A stretch of DNA of 64,000 bases from Streptosporangiaceae bacterium (GCA_019245115.1 JAFARZ010000077.1:1-64000); one strand, 5' to 3'. Counted from the stretch's first letter, positions 1 through 9,510 are shown. Program-made: numbers and translations. Notes: generated by a model not told the origin, from the letters alone.

Positions 1-131
1 GAGGCCTTGGCGCGGAGGGAAAACAGCGAGCGGAAGCGAGCGCCGCGGCGGCTGCCGTCCCGCAGGGGCGGCGGTTCCCGCCGTGGCCCCAAGCCGGCCG
101 AGCGCAGCGAGGCCTTGGCGCGGAGGGAAAC
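1..131 (+). repeat. Boundary repeat upstream of abfA (copy 1)
   Basis: This leader ends in a strong ribosome-binding site (GGAGGG) directly before the ATG of the arabinofuranosidase gene. The motif GAGGCCTTGGCGCGGAGG occurs at both ends of the segment. Between the two copies lies a G/C hairpin of the form GGGGC-GGCGG-TTC-CCGCC-GTGGCCCC. Nearly the same block of about 110 bases recurs at 3999-4150 in front of the second sugar permease. The window begins inside the element, so its left border is unknown. The repeat supplies the Shine-Dalgarno sequence of the gene after it. Confidence 0.8.
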
Positions 132-1613
132 ATGACCCGGATCGCCATCGACCCGTCCCGGCCGATAGGTCATCTGGACCGCAAGGTGTTCGGCGGGTTC
201 GTCGAGCACCTCGGCCGGTGCATCTACGGGGGGCTCTACGACGAGGGCTCTCCGCTCAGGGACGACCGCGGTTTCCGCAAAGACGTGCTGAGCCTGCTGC
301 GTGAGCTGCGGATGGGCGTGCTGCGCTGGCCCGGCGGCAACTTCGTCAGCAACTATCACTGGGCCGATGGCATCGGGCCTAAGGACGCCCGCCCCATGAG
401 GCCGGAACTGGCGTGGGGCGGCGAGGAGTCCAACCGGTTCGGCACCGACGAGTACCTGGCCTATTGCGCCGAACTCGGCACCGAGCCGTACATCTGTCTC
501 AACATGGGCACCGGCACGCTCGAGGAGGCTCTGGCCTGGGTCGAGTACTGCAACGACGCACGGGACACGTACTGGGCCGGACTCCGCCGTCGCAACGGCC
601 GCGACGAGCCGTGGCGGGTCACCTACTGGGGCCTGGGCAACGAGATGTACGGCGATTGGCAGGTCGGCGCCCTGTCCGCCGACGAGTACGTCCGCGAGGC
701 CACGCGGTGGGCGCGAGCGATCCGGATGCTCGACCCGGGCGCCAAGCTGGTGAGCTGCGGAATGAACGGCTGGAACGAATGGGACCGCGTGGTCATCGAC
801 GGGATGGCCGGGCTCACCGACTACCACTCGCTGCACATCTACACCGGCAGCGAGGACTACTGGACGAACGTCCTGGCGCCCCATCAGGCCGAGCGGGCCA
901 TCGACTGCGCCCGCTCCCTGCTCCGCCGCGCGGCCTACCGGCAGAAGCTGGCCACACCGCCGCGGATCGCCTACGACGAATGGAACGTCTGGTACCGCAA
1001 CATGACCGGCGCGCTCGAGGAACGATACGACTTCACCGACGCGCTGGCCGTGGCCACCTACCTGAACATCTTCGTCCGCAACTGCGACTGGGTCCGGATG
1101 GCCAACCTGGCACAAATGGTGAATGCCATCGCGCCGATCGTGACCACGCCGGAAACCGCTACCGTACAGCCGATCTGGTACCCGGTCCTGCTGCACGCGC
1201 AGGCCGCGCTGGAGGTCGCGGTGGATGTGCACGTCAGCGGGCCGGTCGTCGACGCGGAACTGTCAGCCGGCCCGAGCCGCTGGCCGCACCGCGTTTCCGA
1301 CCTCGGGCCGTTCACGCTGGTCGACGCCGCTGCCACTGTTAACGCTCACCGCCGGCGGATCGCGCTGACGCTGGTCAACCGGAGTCCGGAGGAGCCGGAA
1401 ACGGTCGAGCTCATCGTCCGCGACTACGCGCTCGAGGGCGAGGCATCGATCAGAACCGTAACCGCAGAAAGTTCGAATAAATCCCGAGTGCTGCCCGGCG
1501 TGGAGGCGGCAAGCCTGGAGCAGGGGTCTGTAGCGGCGAAGGACGGACGGGTGGTGGTCACACTACCGCCCCGGTCTTTCACCGTCATCGAAGGGGATCT
1601 GGCCGATGACTGA
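132..1613 (+). CDS. abfA: GH51 alpha-L-arabinofuranosidase
   Basis: The 493-residue protein has the length and layout of family GH51: an (alpha/beta)8 barrel followed by a C-terminal beta domain. The family removes alpha-L-arabinofuranosyl residues from arabinan, arabinoxylan and short oligosaccharides. The general acid/base is the Glu in GLGNEMYG (about residue 171) and the nucleophile is the Glu in AYDEWNVWY (about residue 283). No signal peptide is visible, so it probably acts in the cytoplasm on imported oligosaccharides. The start is supported by GGAGGG eight bases upstream, which lies in a dispersed repeat. It leads a same-strand cluster with a sugar ABC importer. Family assignment is firm; the exact natural glycan is inferred. 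Confidence 0.93.
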   Translation: MTRIAIDPSRPIGHLDRKVFGGFVEHLGRCIYGGLYDEGSPLRDDRGFRKDVLSLLRELRMGVLRWPGGNFVSNYHWADGIGPKDARPMRPELAWGGEESNRFGTDEYLAYCAELGTEPYICLNMGTGTLEEALAWVEYCNDARDTYWAGLRRRNGRDEPWRVTYWGLGNEMYGDWQVGALSADEYVREATRWARAIRMLDPGAKLVSCGMNGWNEWDRVVIDGMAGLTDYHSLHIYTGSEDYWTNVLAPHQAERAIDCARSLLRRAAYRQKLATPPRIAYDEWNVWYRNMTGALEERYDFTDALAVATYLNIFVRNCDWVRMANLAQMVNAIAPIVTTPETATVQPIWYPVLLHAQAALEVAVDVHVSGPVVDAELSAGPSRWPHRVSDLGPFTLVDAAATVNAHRRRIALTLVNRSPEEPETVELIVRDYALEGEASIRTVTAESSNKSRVLPGVEAASLEQGSVAAKDGRVVVTLPPRSFTVIEGDLADD

Positions 1614-1634
1614 GTATGAGGAGTCCAGCGAAAA

Positions 1635-3029
1635 ATGAGAACGAGATTCCGGCATATGTGGCCGGTTCTAGCAGGAATATCCGCCGTGTCGCTGCTAGCC
1701 GCCTGCAGCAGTAGTGGTAGCAGCACCCCCAGCGGCGGCAGTAGCAGTAGCAGCGGCGGCGGCAAGAGCGCCTCCGCCAGCCCGTCCGCGAGCGTCCTGG
1801 CCGGCGCGAACTGCTCTTCCAGCGCAACCCACCTGACGTTCTGGGCCTGGGTGCCGGGCATGAGCCGCGCGGTCAACCAGTTCAACGCCACCCACTCGAA
1901 CATCTGCGTCACGCTGGAAGACCCCGGCGCGGGCACCGGCGAATACGTGCCGCTGGACAACGCGCTGAAGGCCGGCACCGGCGCCCCGGATGTGGCCGAG
2001 GTCGAGTTCGACCTGCTCCCCTCCTACGAGATCCAGCACTACCTGGTCAATCTCGTCCCCTACGGCGCCAACAACTACAAGAGCAACTTCGCCAGCTGGG
2101 CATGGTCCCAGGTCAGCCAGGGCAGCGGCGTCTACGCCATGCCCAGCGACTTCGGCCCGATGGGCTTCTACTACAACCAGCAGGTGCTCTCGAAGTACCA
2201 CATCACGCCACCCACCACGTGGGCACAACTGGCGCAGGACGCCACCAAGCTGCACCAGCAGAACCCTAAGGCCTACCTCATCGACTTCCCGGCCAACGAC
2301 CCGCAGTGGCTGATGGACATGATGAGCCAGGCCGGAGCGTGGCCGTTCCAGTACAGCGGCGGCGCCAACCTGACGATCAACTGGACCGGCCCGGCCCAGG
2401 AGAAGTTCGCCACGTTCTGGCAGCCGCTGATCGACAGCCACGCGGTCGCGACGATCACCGACCTCAGCACCGGGGAACTCACCGCCATGGATACCGGGAC
2501 GATCGGTGCGGCGATCTATTCGGCCTGGGCACCGTCGTACTTCGCCCCTGATGTCAAGCAGTCCATGGGGCAGTGGCGGGCGTCCGCGCTACCACAGTGG
2601 TCCGCTGGTTCGAGCGTGGGCGCGGACTGGGGCGGGTCCACGTACCCCGTCTTCAGCCAGTCCAAGCACCCGAAAGAGGCCGCCGAGTTCTCCGAATGGC
2701 TGACCGCGACCGACCAGTCCTGGAACATCGTGAAGACCCCGCCGTCCTCGCTGTTCCCGACCTACCTCCCGACGCTTCAGTCCTCGTCGTTCAAGGCGCT
2801 GGCCTACCCGATCTCCGGTAGCTCGCAGCCCAACCAGGTGTTCTCCGCGGGCGCTCTCAGCATCCCGCAGACGCCTTGGCCTCCGTTCATGACGCAGGTG
2901 CTCAACCAGGGCGCGACTACTTTCGGCGCGGTCATGACCGGCAAGGAAACCCTGGCCCAGGCGTTCGCGGCCTTCCAGCAGGCGGAGGTCTCGTACGCCA
3001 AGTCCCAGGGCTTCAACGTCAGCACCTGA
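1635..3029 (+). CDS. Sugar ABC transporter substrate-binding lipoprotein
   Basis: This 464-residue family 1 extracellular solute-binding protein would capture a sugar or oligosaccharide outside the membrane for the two permeases that follow. A lipoprotein signal peptide ends in LLAAC, making Cys24 the lipidated residue. A Ser/Gly-rich tether of about 35 residues comes next, then the binding-protein fold. It starts 21 bases after abfA and is followed 16 bases later by the first permease, so it is probably cotranscribed. The context (GH51 and GH127 enzymes) suggests arabino-oligosaccharides as ligand, but no specificity motif is readable. Confidence 0.92.
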   Translation: MRTRFRHMWPVLAGISAVSLLAACSSSGSSTPSGGSSSSSGGGKSASASPSASVLAGANCSSSATHLTFWAWVPGMSRAVNQFNATHSNICVTLEDPGAGTGEYVPLDNALKAGTGAPDVAEVEFDLLPSYEIQHYLVNLVPYGANNYKSNFASWAWSQVSQGSGVYAMPSDFGPMGFYYNQQVLSKYHITPPTTWAQLAQDATKLHQQNPKAYLIDFPANDPQWLMDMMSQAGAWPFQYSGGANLTINWTGPAQEKFATFWQPLIDSHAVATITDLSTGELTAMDTGTIGAAIYSAWAPSYFAPDVKQSMGQWRASALPQWSAGSSVGADWGGSTYPVFSQSKHPKEAAEFSEWLTATDQSWNIVKTPPSSLFPTYLPTLQSSSFKALAYPISGSSQPNQVFSAGALSIPQTPWPPFMTQVLNQGATTFGAVMTGKETLAQAFAAFQQAEVSYAKSQGFNVST

Positions 3030-3045
3030 GGGGTCACATCCGGTT

Positions 3046-4002
3046 ATGTCTAGTACGACGGAAGTCATCGCCCCGGCGCGTCGCGAAACAGCGGCGCGCC
3101 GGGCGCCCGGCCGCCGGCGCTCGGCTTACGCCCGGCGACGCGGCCGGAGCGGGCTGGCGTTCGTGACGCCGTTCATGATCGTGTACACGCTGTTCATGGT
3201 GGTGCCGCTGATCTACGCCATCTACCAGAGCCTCTACACCACCAAGCTCATCGGCGGGACCACATTCAGCGGCTTCGCCAACTACTCGACCGTGCTGAAA
3301 TCCGGACCGTTCTGGGGCGGCGTCATCCGGGTAGTCATTTTCGGCGGCATTCAGATCCCGGTCATGCTCGCGATCGCTTTCTTCTTCGCCACGACCTTTG
3401 ACCTCGGCGTGGCGAAGTGGGGCCGGGTCTTCCGCGCCATCTACTTCGTCCCGTTCGCGGTTCCGATCGTGGTTTCCTCGGTGATGTGGGGCTTCCTGTT
3501 CGATCCCAACTACGGGCCGTTCAACCGGCTGATGAACTCCATCGGCTTCCACAATTTCAACTGGCTGTCAGGTAACCTGATGGTCCCGTCGATCATCATC
3601 ATCGCCATCTGGGAATGGACGGGTTACAACTGCATCATCCTCTACACCGCGCTGAAGTCGGTGCCGCGTGATCTGATAGAGGCCGCGATCCTGGACGACA
3701 CGCCGCTGTGGAAGATCATCCTGCGGATCAAACTGCCGCTGGTCCGGCCAGCCATCATCATGCTTATCTTCATCAACACGATCGGCGCCATGCAGTTGTT
3801 CATCGAGCCGACAATCCTGAACAGCTATCAAGCCGGCGTGGTAACCAACACCTATACCCCGGTCATCGACATCTACAACACGGCGATTTCCAACGGTGAA
3901 TATCAGCTCGGCGCCGCGATGGCGGTGGTCCTGGCCTTCGTCATCATCGCGATATCGGTCACTTCGCTGGCCTTCCGCAATCGCAGGAGGGAGTTCGGAT
4001 GA
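3046..4002 (+). CDS. Sugar ABC transporter permease (MalF/UgpA type)
   Basis: The 318-residue protein has six predicted membrane segments after a basic, Ala/Arg-rich cytoplasmic N-terminus of about 40 residues. The cytoplasmic coupling (EAA) loop is present, in the form EAAILDDTPLWKIILRIKLP near residues 220-240, where the ATPase docks. It is the first of the two permeases of the CUT1-type importer. Its stop overlaps an ATG at 3999 (ATGA) that opens a 13-codon reading frame inside a repeat rather than the next permease itself. Confidence 0.92.
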   Translation: MSSTTEVIAPARRETAARRAPGRRRSAYARRRGRSGLAFVTPFMIVYTLFMVVPLIYAIYQSLYTTKLIGGTTFSGFANYSTVLKSGPFWGGVIRVVIFGGIQIPVMLAIAFFFATTFDLGVAKWGRVFRAIYFVPFAVPIVVSSVMWGFLFDPNYGPFNRLMNSIGFHNFNWLSGNLMVPSIIIIAIWEWTGYNCIILYTALKSVPRDLIEAAILDDTPLWKIILRIKLPLVRPAIIMLIFINTIGAMQLFIEPTILNSYQAGVVTNTYTPVIDIYNTAISNGEYQLGAAMAVVLAFVIIAISVTSLAFRNRRREFG

Positions 4003-4150
4003 GCGAGCGCGAGCGAGGCCTTGGCGCGGAGGAATCATGAGCGAGCGCGAGCGAGCTGCCGCGACGGTTGCCGTCCCGAAGGGGCGGCGGTTCCCGCCGT
4101 GGCCCCAAGCCGGCCGAGCGCAGCGAGGCCTTGGCGCGGAGGAATCAAGG
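3999..4150 (+). repeat. Boundary repeat, partly translated (copy 2)
   Basis: This second copy of the block at 1-131 contains GAGGCCTTGGCGCGGAGG at about 4015 and about 4125 and the same G/C hairpin in between. The first ATG (3999) overlaps the stop of the upstream permease but yields only 13 codons. That peptide's stop overlaps the ATG at 4037 in the sequence ATGA. The bases after each ATG are nearly identical, so a unit of 38 bases appears to be duplicated in tandem. From 4037 on, the repeat is read through as the N-terminus of the second permease. Confidence 0.8.
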
Positions 4151-5068
4151 CGGGAACGAAAGCGTCGCGAGCGACTGGAGGAACGCGACGCCGCCATTCC
4201 GGTGGAGCTTTACGGGCTGAAGCGCGGGACCATTCCGCTACTGACCGCGTGCTGCGTGCTTTTCGCCGTCTTCACGCTGATCCCGATCGTGTGGATCGTC
4301 ATCAACTCCACCAAGACGCAGGCCAACATCTTCCAGTCGTTCGGTTTCTGGTTCGCGCGGCCTTTCGAGTTCTTCCACACGTTCGGGAACCTGTTCCGTG
4401 ACGTGGACGGCGACGGTACCTATTCGCACTGGTTCTACAACACCGTGCTGTACTCGGTGGTCGCCGGCGTCGGCGCTACCGTGCTCGCCGCGCTGGGCGG
4501 GTACGGGTTCGCCCGGTTCGAATTCCGCGGCTCCAGGCTGTTCTTCGCGGTTATCATCGCCGGGCTCCTTGTCCCGATCACGCTGGTGGCCGTGCCGCTT
4601 TACCTGGTGTACGCAAAGGTGCATCTGATCAATTCGATCTGGGGCATGATCATGCCGTCCATGGTCACGCCTGTCGGGCTGTACCTGATGCGTACCTATG
4701 TGGAATTGTCGATCCCGCGCGAACTGCTCGACGCGGCGCGCATAGACGGAGCGTCCGAGGTGCGGATCTTCTTCCGGGTCGCGCTGCCACTGATGGTGCC
4801 CGGGCTTATGACGGTGCTGCTGCTGTCGATCGCGGGGACCTGGAACAATTACATCCTGCCGCTGATCATCTTCAGCACCAACAACCTGTTCCCGACGACG
4901 GTCGGGATGGGACTGTGGCTGCAGCACGCCGGCAATTCCGGGGACACCAACCTGTTCCCGCTGCTCGTGATGGGTGGTCTCATCACGATCATCCCGATGA
5001 TCGCGTTGTTCGCGCTGCTGCAGCGTTACTGGCGCGGCGGCCTGCTACTCGGCAGCGTGGCCAACTAG
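4037..5068 (+). CDS. Sugar ABC transporter permease (MalG/UgpE type)
   Basis: The 343-residue second permease of the importer has six predicted membrane segments. Its coupling loop reads LLDAARIDGASEVRIFFRVALP. The ATG at 4037 is chosen because GGAGG lies four bases upstream and because a longer frame would run into the previous gene. The first 40 or so residues are encoded by a dispersed repeat and are rich in Arg, Gly and Pro, unlike family members. A GTG at 4202 would give a conventional N-terminus but lacks a well-placed ribosome-binding site. The extension is presumably a disordered cytoplasmic tail. Confidence 0.88.
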   Translation: MSERERAAATVAVPKGRRFPPWPQAGRAQRGLGAEESRRERKRRERLEERDAAIPVELYGLKRGTIPLLTACCVLFAVFTLIPIVWIVINSTKTQANIFQSFGFWFARPFEFFHTFGNLFRDVDGDGTYSHWFYNTVLYSVVAGVGATVLAALGGYGFARFEFRGSRLFFAVIIAGLLVPITLVAVPLYLVYAKVHLINSIWGMIMPSMVTPVGLYLMRTYVELSIPRELLDAARIDGASEVRIFFRVALPLMVPGLMTVLLLSIAGTWNNYILPLIIFSTNNLFPTTVGMGLWLQHAGNSGDTNLFPLLVMGGLITIIPMIALFALLQRYWRGGLLLGSVAN

Positions 5069-5102
5069 GGACGCCCTGCGCCGGCTAAGGAGAGCGCTGA
5101 AT

Positions 5103-6245
5103 ATGTCCGCCATTACGTTGGAGAAACTGACGAAGGTCTTCGCGACCGGCGTCACAGCCGTATCGGCCCTTGACCTCGAGGTCGCCGACGGCGAATTCGT
5201 CGTGCTGGTCGGCCCGTCCGGGTGCGGAAAAACCACGGCGCTGCGCATGGTGGCCGGCCTGGAGTCCATCACATCGGGCTCGGTGGCCTTTGACGGGCGC
5301 GTGGTCAACAACGTGTCACCGCGGAGCCGCGATGTGGCGATGGTATTCCAGAACTACGCGCTGTATCCGCACCTGACCGTGTATCAGAACATCGGCTTTG
5401 CCCTGGAAAACAAGAAGGTCCATAAGGACGAACGACATCGGCGCATCGTAGCGACCGCGTCTATCGTGGGCCTGTCGGAAATGCTGACGCGGAAACCGCG
5501 CCAGTTGTCCGGAGGTCAGCGGCAGCGGGTGGCGATGGCCCGGGCGATCGTCCGGGAGCCTTCGGTGTTCCTGATGGACGAGCCGCTGTCCAACCTTGAC
5601 GCGAAGCTGCGCGTGCAGATGCGCGCCGAAGTGCTGCGGGTACACCAGTCCGTAGGCGCCGCGACGCTGTACGTCACGCACGACCAGACCGAGGCGATGA
5701 CGATGGGAGACCGTGTCGCCGTGATGCGGGACGGCGTGCTGCAGCAGTACGGCACGCCGCGGTCATTGTACGAACGGCCGGCCAACCTGTTCGTCGCGAC
5801 GTTCATCGGCTCGCCGGAGATGAACCTGTACGAGGCGGGAGTGTCATCGGATGGTTCGCTGGCCCTCGGCTCGCAGCGGCTGGAGATGCCTGAGGCAGGC
5901 ACGCGTCTCGCCGGTCACCAGGGGCGCAAGGTGATCGTGGGCATCCGGCCCGAGGACCTCACCACGGCGTCGGCCGGCGCACGCGGCACGCTGACCGCCG
6001 ACATGCGGCTCGTGGAGATGCTCGGCGACGAACAGCACGCGTACTTCTCGATCGACGCGACGCCATTCGGCGGCGCGGGAACGGCCGGGCAGGACGAGGG
6101 GCTGCTCGCCACCGGCGTCCCGAACGGGGTGGCCCGGGTGGACTCACGGGTTCCGGTACGGGCCGGTGAACGCCTCTCGTTTACGGTCGACACCGCGCGT
6201 CTGCACTTCTTCGACCCGGACAGCGGGCTCGCGATCGGGCGTTAG
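5103..6245 (+). CDS. msmK: Sugar ABC transporter ATPase (MsmK/UgpC/MalK type)
   Basis: This 380-residue ATPase would energise the upstream permeases. Walker A is GPSGCGKTT (residues 37-45), the signature is LSGGQRQRVAMARAIV, Walker B ends in FLMDEPLSNLD and the H-loop is THDQTEA. The C-terminal 140 residues form the MalK-like OB-fold regulatory domain, with the VGIRPEDL motif. AAGGAGAG upstream of the ATG supports the start. In actinobacteria one MsmK-like ATPase often serves several sugar importers, but here it completes a full local transporter. Its last four bases overlap the end of the convergent GH127 gene. Confidence 0.93.
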   Translation: MSAITLEKLTKVFATGVTAVSALDLEVADGEFVVLVGPSGCGKTTALRMVAGLESITSGSVAFDGRVVNNVSPRSRDVAMVFQNYALYPHLTVYQNIGFALENKKVHKDERHRRIVATASIVGLSEMLTRKPRQLSGGQRQRVAMARAIVREPSVFLMDEPLSNLDAKLRVQMRAEVLRVHQSVGAATLYVTHDQTEAMTMGDRVAVMRDGVLQQYGTPRSLYERPANLFVATFIGSPEMNLYEAGVSSDGSLALGSQRLEMPEAGTRLAGHQGRKVIVGIRPEDLTTASAGARGTLTADMRLVEMLGDEQHAYFSIDATPFGGAGTAGQDEGLLATGVPNGVARVDSRVPVRAGERLSFTVDTARLHFFDPDSGLAIGR

Positions 6246-8365
6246 GCGCCGGGAATCCAGACGCGCATACCACCCGGGCCCCGGTTGTCCCACTGGAAGT
6301 AAGGGATCGCGACGGCCGAGATCCTGGGCACAGTGGACTCCGCCGCGGGCGGCAGGTGCCGGCCGGGGGCGCTGATCTGGATCGTGCGGCCGATCCCGTC
6401 GAGCGTGACCTCACGCTCGGTGAGCCTCGTACCCGGGCGAGCGGCCAGTTCATCGAGGCGGACGAGCTGATCGGCCTGCTCGAAGCAGTAGACGAGCGGG
6501 CCGCGTTCGATCGCCGCGCAACCCCGCACCGCGTCAACCCGGCGATCCGGATACGTCCACCGCGGCGTCATGTCCAGATGCAGGGTGATCTCGTCACCGG
6601 GGCGCCACTCCTGGTGCAGGAGCAGGTAGCCGGTGTGCTGAGCCACAGAACGTTCGCTGAAATTGTTTATCTTGAAGCTGGTGCTGGCGCTCCAGTCGGG
6701 GATGCGCAGTGCCAGGCCGCGCGCGGTCGACGGCGCGGCCTTGACACGGACGGTAACCAGACCCGACCAGGGATAATCGGTGGTCAGCTCGAGGTCGAGG
6801 CCTGCACCTGCGATCCGGGCGCCGGCGTACTGGTGGACGTACAGCGTGCTGCCATCGGCGGCCGTCGTGGCGAGATAATGCTCGAGTGAGGCGAGAAGTC
6901 GCATGATGTTGGGCGGACAACAGGCGCAATTGAACCAGACCCGGCGGCGCCCGGGGTCGTCCTTCTCGAAATGATCTTCGCGGCGCTGGAGCGGGTTCAC
7001 GTAGAAGAAGCGATCGCCCATGGAGCTCACGGCGCCGGCGAAGCCGTTGTACAGCACGCGCTCCATGTGATCGGCATACTTGGCGTCGCCGGTGGCCAGC
7101 AGCAGCCGCCAGCTCCACTGGAAGCTGGCGATCGCGGCGCAGGTCTCGTTGTACGAACGGTCCGGAGGCAGCTCGAACCGGTCACCGAACCCCTCGTCCA
7201 CGTGCCGCGAACCGTTTCCGCCGGTCAGGGCCGTCTTGGTGGCGACCATGTCATCCCAGCGGCGGATCGCGGACTGGAGCAGCTCATCGTCGTGGGTCTC
7301 TGTCGCCACATCGGTAACGCCCGCCTCGAGGTAGAGCGCGCGGACCGCGTGACCGACCTCGCTGGGCACCTCGCGGACCGGCATGTGGTCCTGGAGATAG
7401 CGGCGGCCCAGACCGGAATCGCCGGCCAGGCCGTGGCCGCGCTGGTCTACGAACTGTTGTGCTAGGCTAAGATAGCTTTCGGTGCCGGTTTCGCGATAGA
7501 GTTCGGTGAGCGCGGTTTCGATGATCGGGTGGCCATCCAGGCCGTTCTCCTTGTCAGCGAACTCGCGGACCAGATGGTCGGCGAGTCGCGTGGCGATGTC
7601 CAGCAGGCTGGTGTCGCCGGTGCCGCGGCGCATGGCTATCGCGGCCTGGATGAGGTGGCCGGCGCAGTACATCTCGTGGCTCCAGGCCAGCCGGGCGTAG
7701 CGGGGCTCGCCGCTGGCCTGGACGTAGGAGTTCAGGTAACCGTCGGGTTGCTGGGCCTGCCGCAGGAGGTCGATCGTGGAGGCGGCGAAGTCAGCGAGGG
7801 CTGGCTCGGGGCCGTGGGCCAGCTCCCAGCCGATGGCCTCCAGGGTCTTGTAGATGTCGGAGTCCATGAAGACGGGGCCGCGGTAACCCAGGCCAGGCAG
7901 CGGATCGACCGGGCCGAGCTGGCGGGGCCTGCGGCCGTCCCCATCGGCCGGAGCGCCGTCCGCGGTGGCGACGTCGACGGAGATCGCTCCGACCGTGGCC
8001 GGGGTTCTGGCCGCTTGGATCCTGGACCCGGCCGTGGCTATGGCGAGGCGAACGTTGTCCAGGTTGCCGGCCACCACCAGCTGGCGGAGTGCGAGCGGCA
8101 TGCTGGCTGACGCGTTGCGGCGCTGCCAGTCGTGCAGCGTGCCTTCGGTCAGCTGGGCGGCTTCCTCGGCCAGCGGACGCTGCGCCCCCCGCGCGGAGGC
8201 GGTGGGGACGGCAGGGCCGCCGGGCTTGCCGGGCTTGCCGGGCGCGGCCGCCGGCTCACCGGCGGCGGCCGCTGGTCTGCCGGACTGAGCGGCCGGCTCA
8301 CCGGGCGGGAGGGCCGACCCTGTAGGGGTGTCCGGCTGTTCGTGCTCGGCATGGGAGCTGGCCAT
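6242..8365 (-). CDS. GH127 beta-L-arabinofuranosidase
   Basis: The protein of about 707 residues matches the GH127 (HypBA1) family, which releases L-arabinose from beta-linked arabinofuranosides such as hydroxyproline-linked arabinans. The zinc/cysteine catalytic centre is visible: an E-T-C triplet (Glu407, Cys409) and a Cys-Cys pair in CACCPPN (Cys482-Cys483). Spacing is close to that in the characterised enzyme. A TTG-initiated frame starts at 8419, but the first ATG at 8365 is preferred because the extra residues look unrelated. The first 65 or so residues are Pro/Gly/Ala-rich low-complexity sequence. No signal peptide is seen. It converges on the ATPase gene and diverges from lacI. Confidence 0.9.
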   Translation of the reverse strand: MASSHAEHEQPDTPTGSALPPGEPAAQSGRPAAAAGEPAAAPGKPGKPGGPAVPTASARGAQRPLAEEAAQLTEGTLHDWQRRNASASMPLALRQLVVAGNLDNVRLAIATAGSRIQAARTPATVGAISVDVATADGAPADGDGRRPRQLGPVDPLPGLGYRGPVFMDSDIYKTLEAIGWELAHGPEPALADFAASTIDLLRQAQQPDGYLNSYVQASGEPRYARLAWSHEMYCAGHLIQAAIAMRRGTGDTSLLDIATRLADHLVREFADKENGLDGHPIIETALTELYRETGTESYLSLAQQFVDQRGHGLAGDSGLGRRYLQDHMPVREVPSEVGHAVRALYLEAGVTDVATETHDDELLQSAIRRWDDMVATKTALTGGNGSRHVDEGFGDRFELPPDRSYNETCAAIASFQWSWRLLLATGDAKYADHMERVLYNGFAGAVSSMGDRFFYVNPLQRREDHFEKDDPGRRRVWFNCACCPPNIMRLLASLEHYLATTAADGSTLYVHQYAGARIAGAGLDLELTTDYPWSGLVTVRVKAAPSTARGLALRIPDWSASTSFKINNFSERSVAQHTGYLLLHQEWRPGDEITLHLDMTPRWTYPDRRVDAVRGCAAIERGPLVYCFEQADQLVRLDELAARPGTRLTEREVTLDGIGRTIQISAPGRHLPPAAESTVPRISAVAIPYFQWDNRGPGGMRVWIPGA

Positions 8366-8520
8366 GACCGATGCGGTTTCCGATGACTTATCCGGCGAAT
8401 GCAGAGCGCACACTCCCAATTGAGGAATAGGTTTTCCTAGAATAGCACCGTAGGCTAGAGTCTCGGCCTGACTACGTCAACAGCCTGCCACGGGTAATCC
8501 TTGGTATCAGGGAGGCAAAC

Positions 8521-9510
8521 ATGAGGCGGGCGACCATCAGAGACGTGGCGGCAGCGGCTGGAGTTTCCATCGGCACCGCGTCGAAGGCACTCAATGGACA
8601 GGGCAAGCTCCGCGCCGAGACCAGGGAACGCGTCGCTGCGGCGGCTCAGGAACTCGGATTCGCGCCGAACACGCTCGCCCAGGCCCTGCTGGCCGGCCGC
8701 TCGTACACCGTCGGCTTGATCACCACTGACAGCTTCGGCCGGTTCAGCATTCCCGTCATGCTCGGTGCCGAAGACGCCCTCGGCATCGGCCAGATATCGG
8801 TGTTCATGTGTGATACGCGCGACGATCCGGAACGCGAGGAGCGTTACGTCGAGATGCTGGCCGCGCGCCGGGTGGACGGCCTGATCGTGGCCGGCCGGCG
8901 GATCGAGCCACGGGCGCCGGTGCGGACCGGGCCCGGAATCCCGGTCGTGTACGCGATGACCCAGCCGGCCAACGGACACGGCCCGGCCGTGCTGCCCGAC
9001 GACGAGGGCGGCGGGCGGCTGGCCGCCGAGCACCTGCTAGCCATCGGGCGACGCCGTATCGCGCACATCACCGGGCCGGAACGGTTCCTCAACGCCCGGC
9101 TGCGCGCGCGAGGTTTCGCGGCGGCGCTTCTGGCGGCCGGCGTGGAGCCATGCGGGCACACCCGGTACGGGGAGTGGACCGAGCGCTGGGGCCGCGAGGC
9201 GGCCGGCCAGTTGCTCGCCGACCGACCGGATGCGATCTTCTGCGGCAGCGACCAGATCGCCCGGGGCGTCGCGGACACCCTCCGCGCCGTGGGGCGGCGC
9301 ATTCCGGAGGACGTGGCCCTGGTCGGCTTCGACAACTGGGCCCCGATGGCACTCGGCGCGCTACCGCCGCTGACCAGCGTCGACATGTGCCTGGAAGAGG
9401 TCGGGCGGGTAGCGGCTGGATATTTGCTGGCCGGCATCAGCGGAGATCCCGCGCATGGCGTGCACACCGTCCCATGCCGCCTCGTAGTACGCGAGTCCAG
9501 CGGAGGCTGA
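8521..9510 (+). CDS. LacI-family transcriptional regulator
   Basis: This 329-residue LacI/GalR repressor has an N-terminal helix-turn-helix (TIRDVAAAAGVSIGTASKAL), hinge-helix residues and a periplasmic-binding-like sensor domain. GGGAGG precedes the ATG. It diverges from the GH127 gene across about 155 bases and faces the arabinose cluster, so it is the likely local repressor responding to an arabinose-derived ligand. The ligand cannot be read from the sequence. A good palindrome occurs at 9927-9943 downstream, in front of the next gene, and may be one of its sites. Confidence 0.92.
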   Translation: MRRATIRDVAAAAGVSIGTASKALNGQGKLRAETRERVAAAAQELGFAPNTLAQALLAGRSYTVGLITTDSFGRFSIPVMLGAEDALGIGQISVFMCDTRDDPEREERYVEMLAARRVDGLIVAGRRIEPRAPVRTGPGIPVVYAMTQPANGHGPAVLPDDEGGGRLAAEHLLAIGRRRIAHITGPERFLNARLRARGFAAALLAAGVEPCGHTRYGEWTERWGREAAGQLLADRPDAIFCGSDQIARGVADTLRAVGRRIPEDVALVGFDNWAPMALGALPPLTSVDMCLEEVGRVAAGYLLAGISGDPAHGVHTVPCRLVVRESSGG

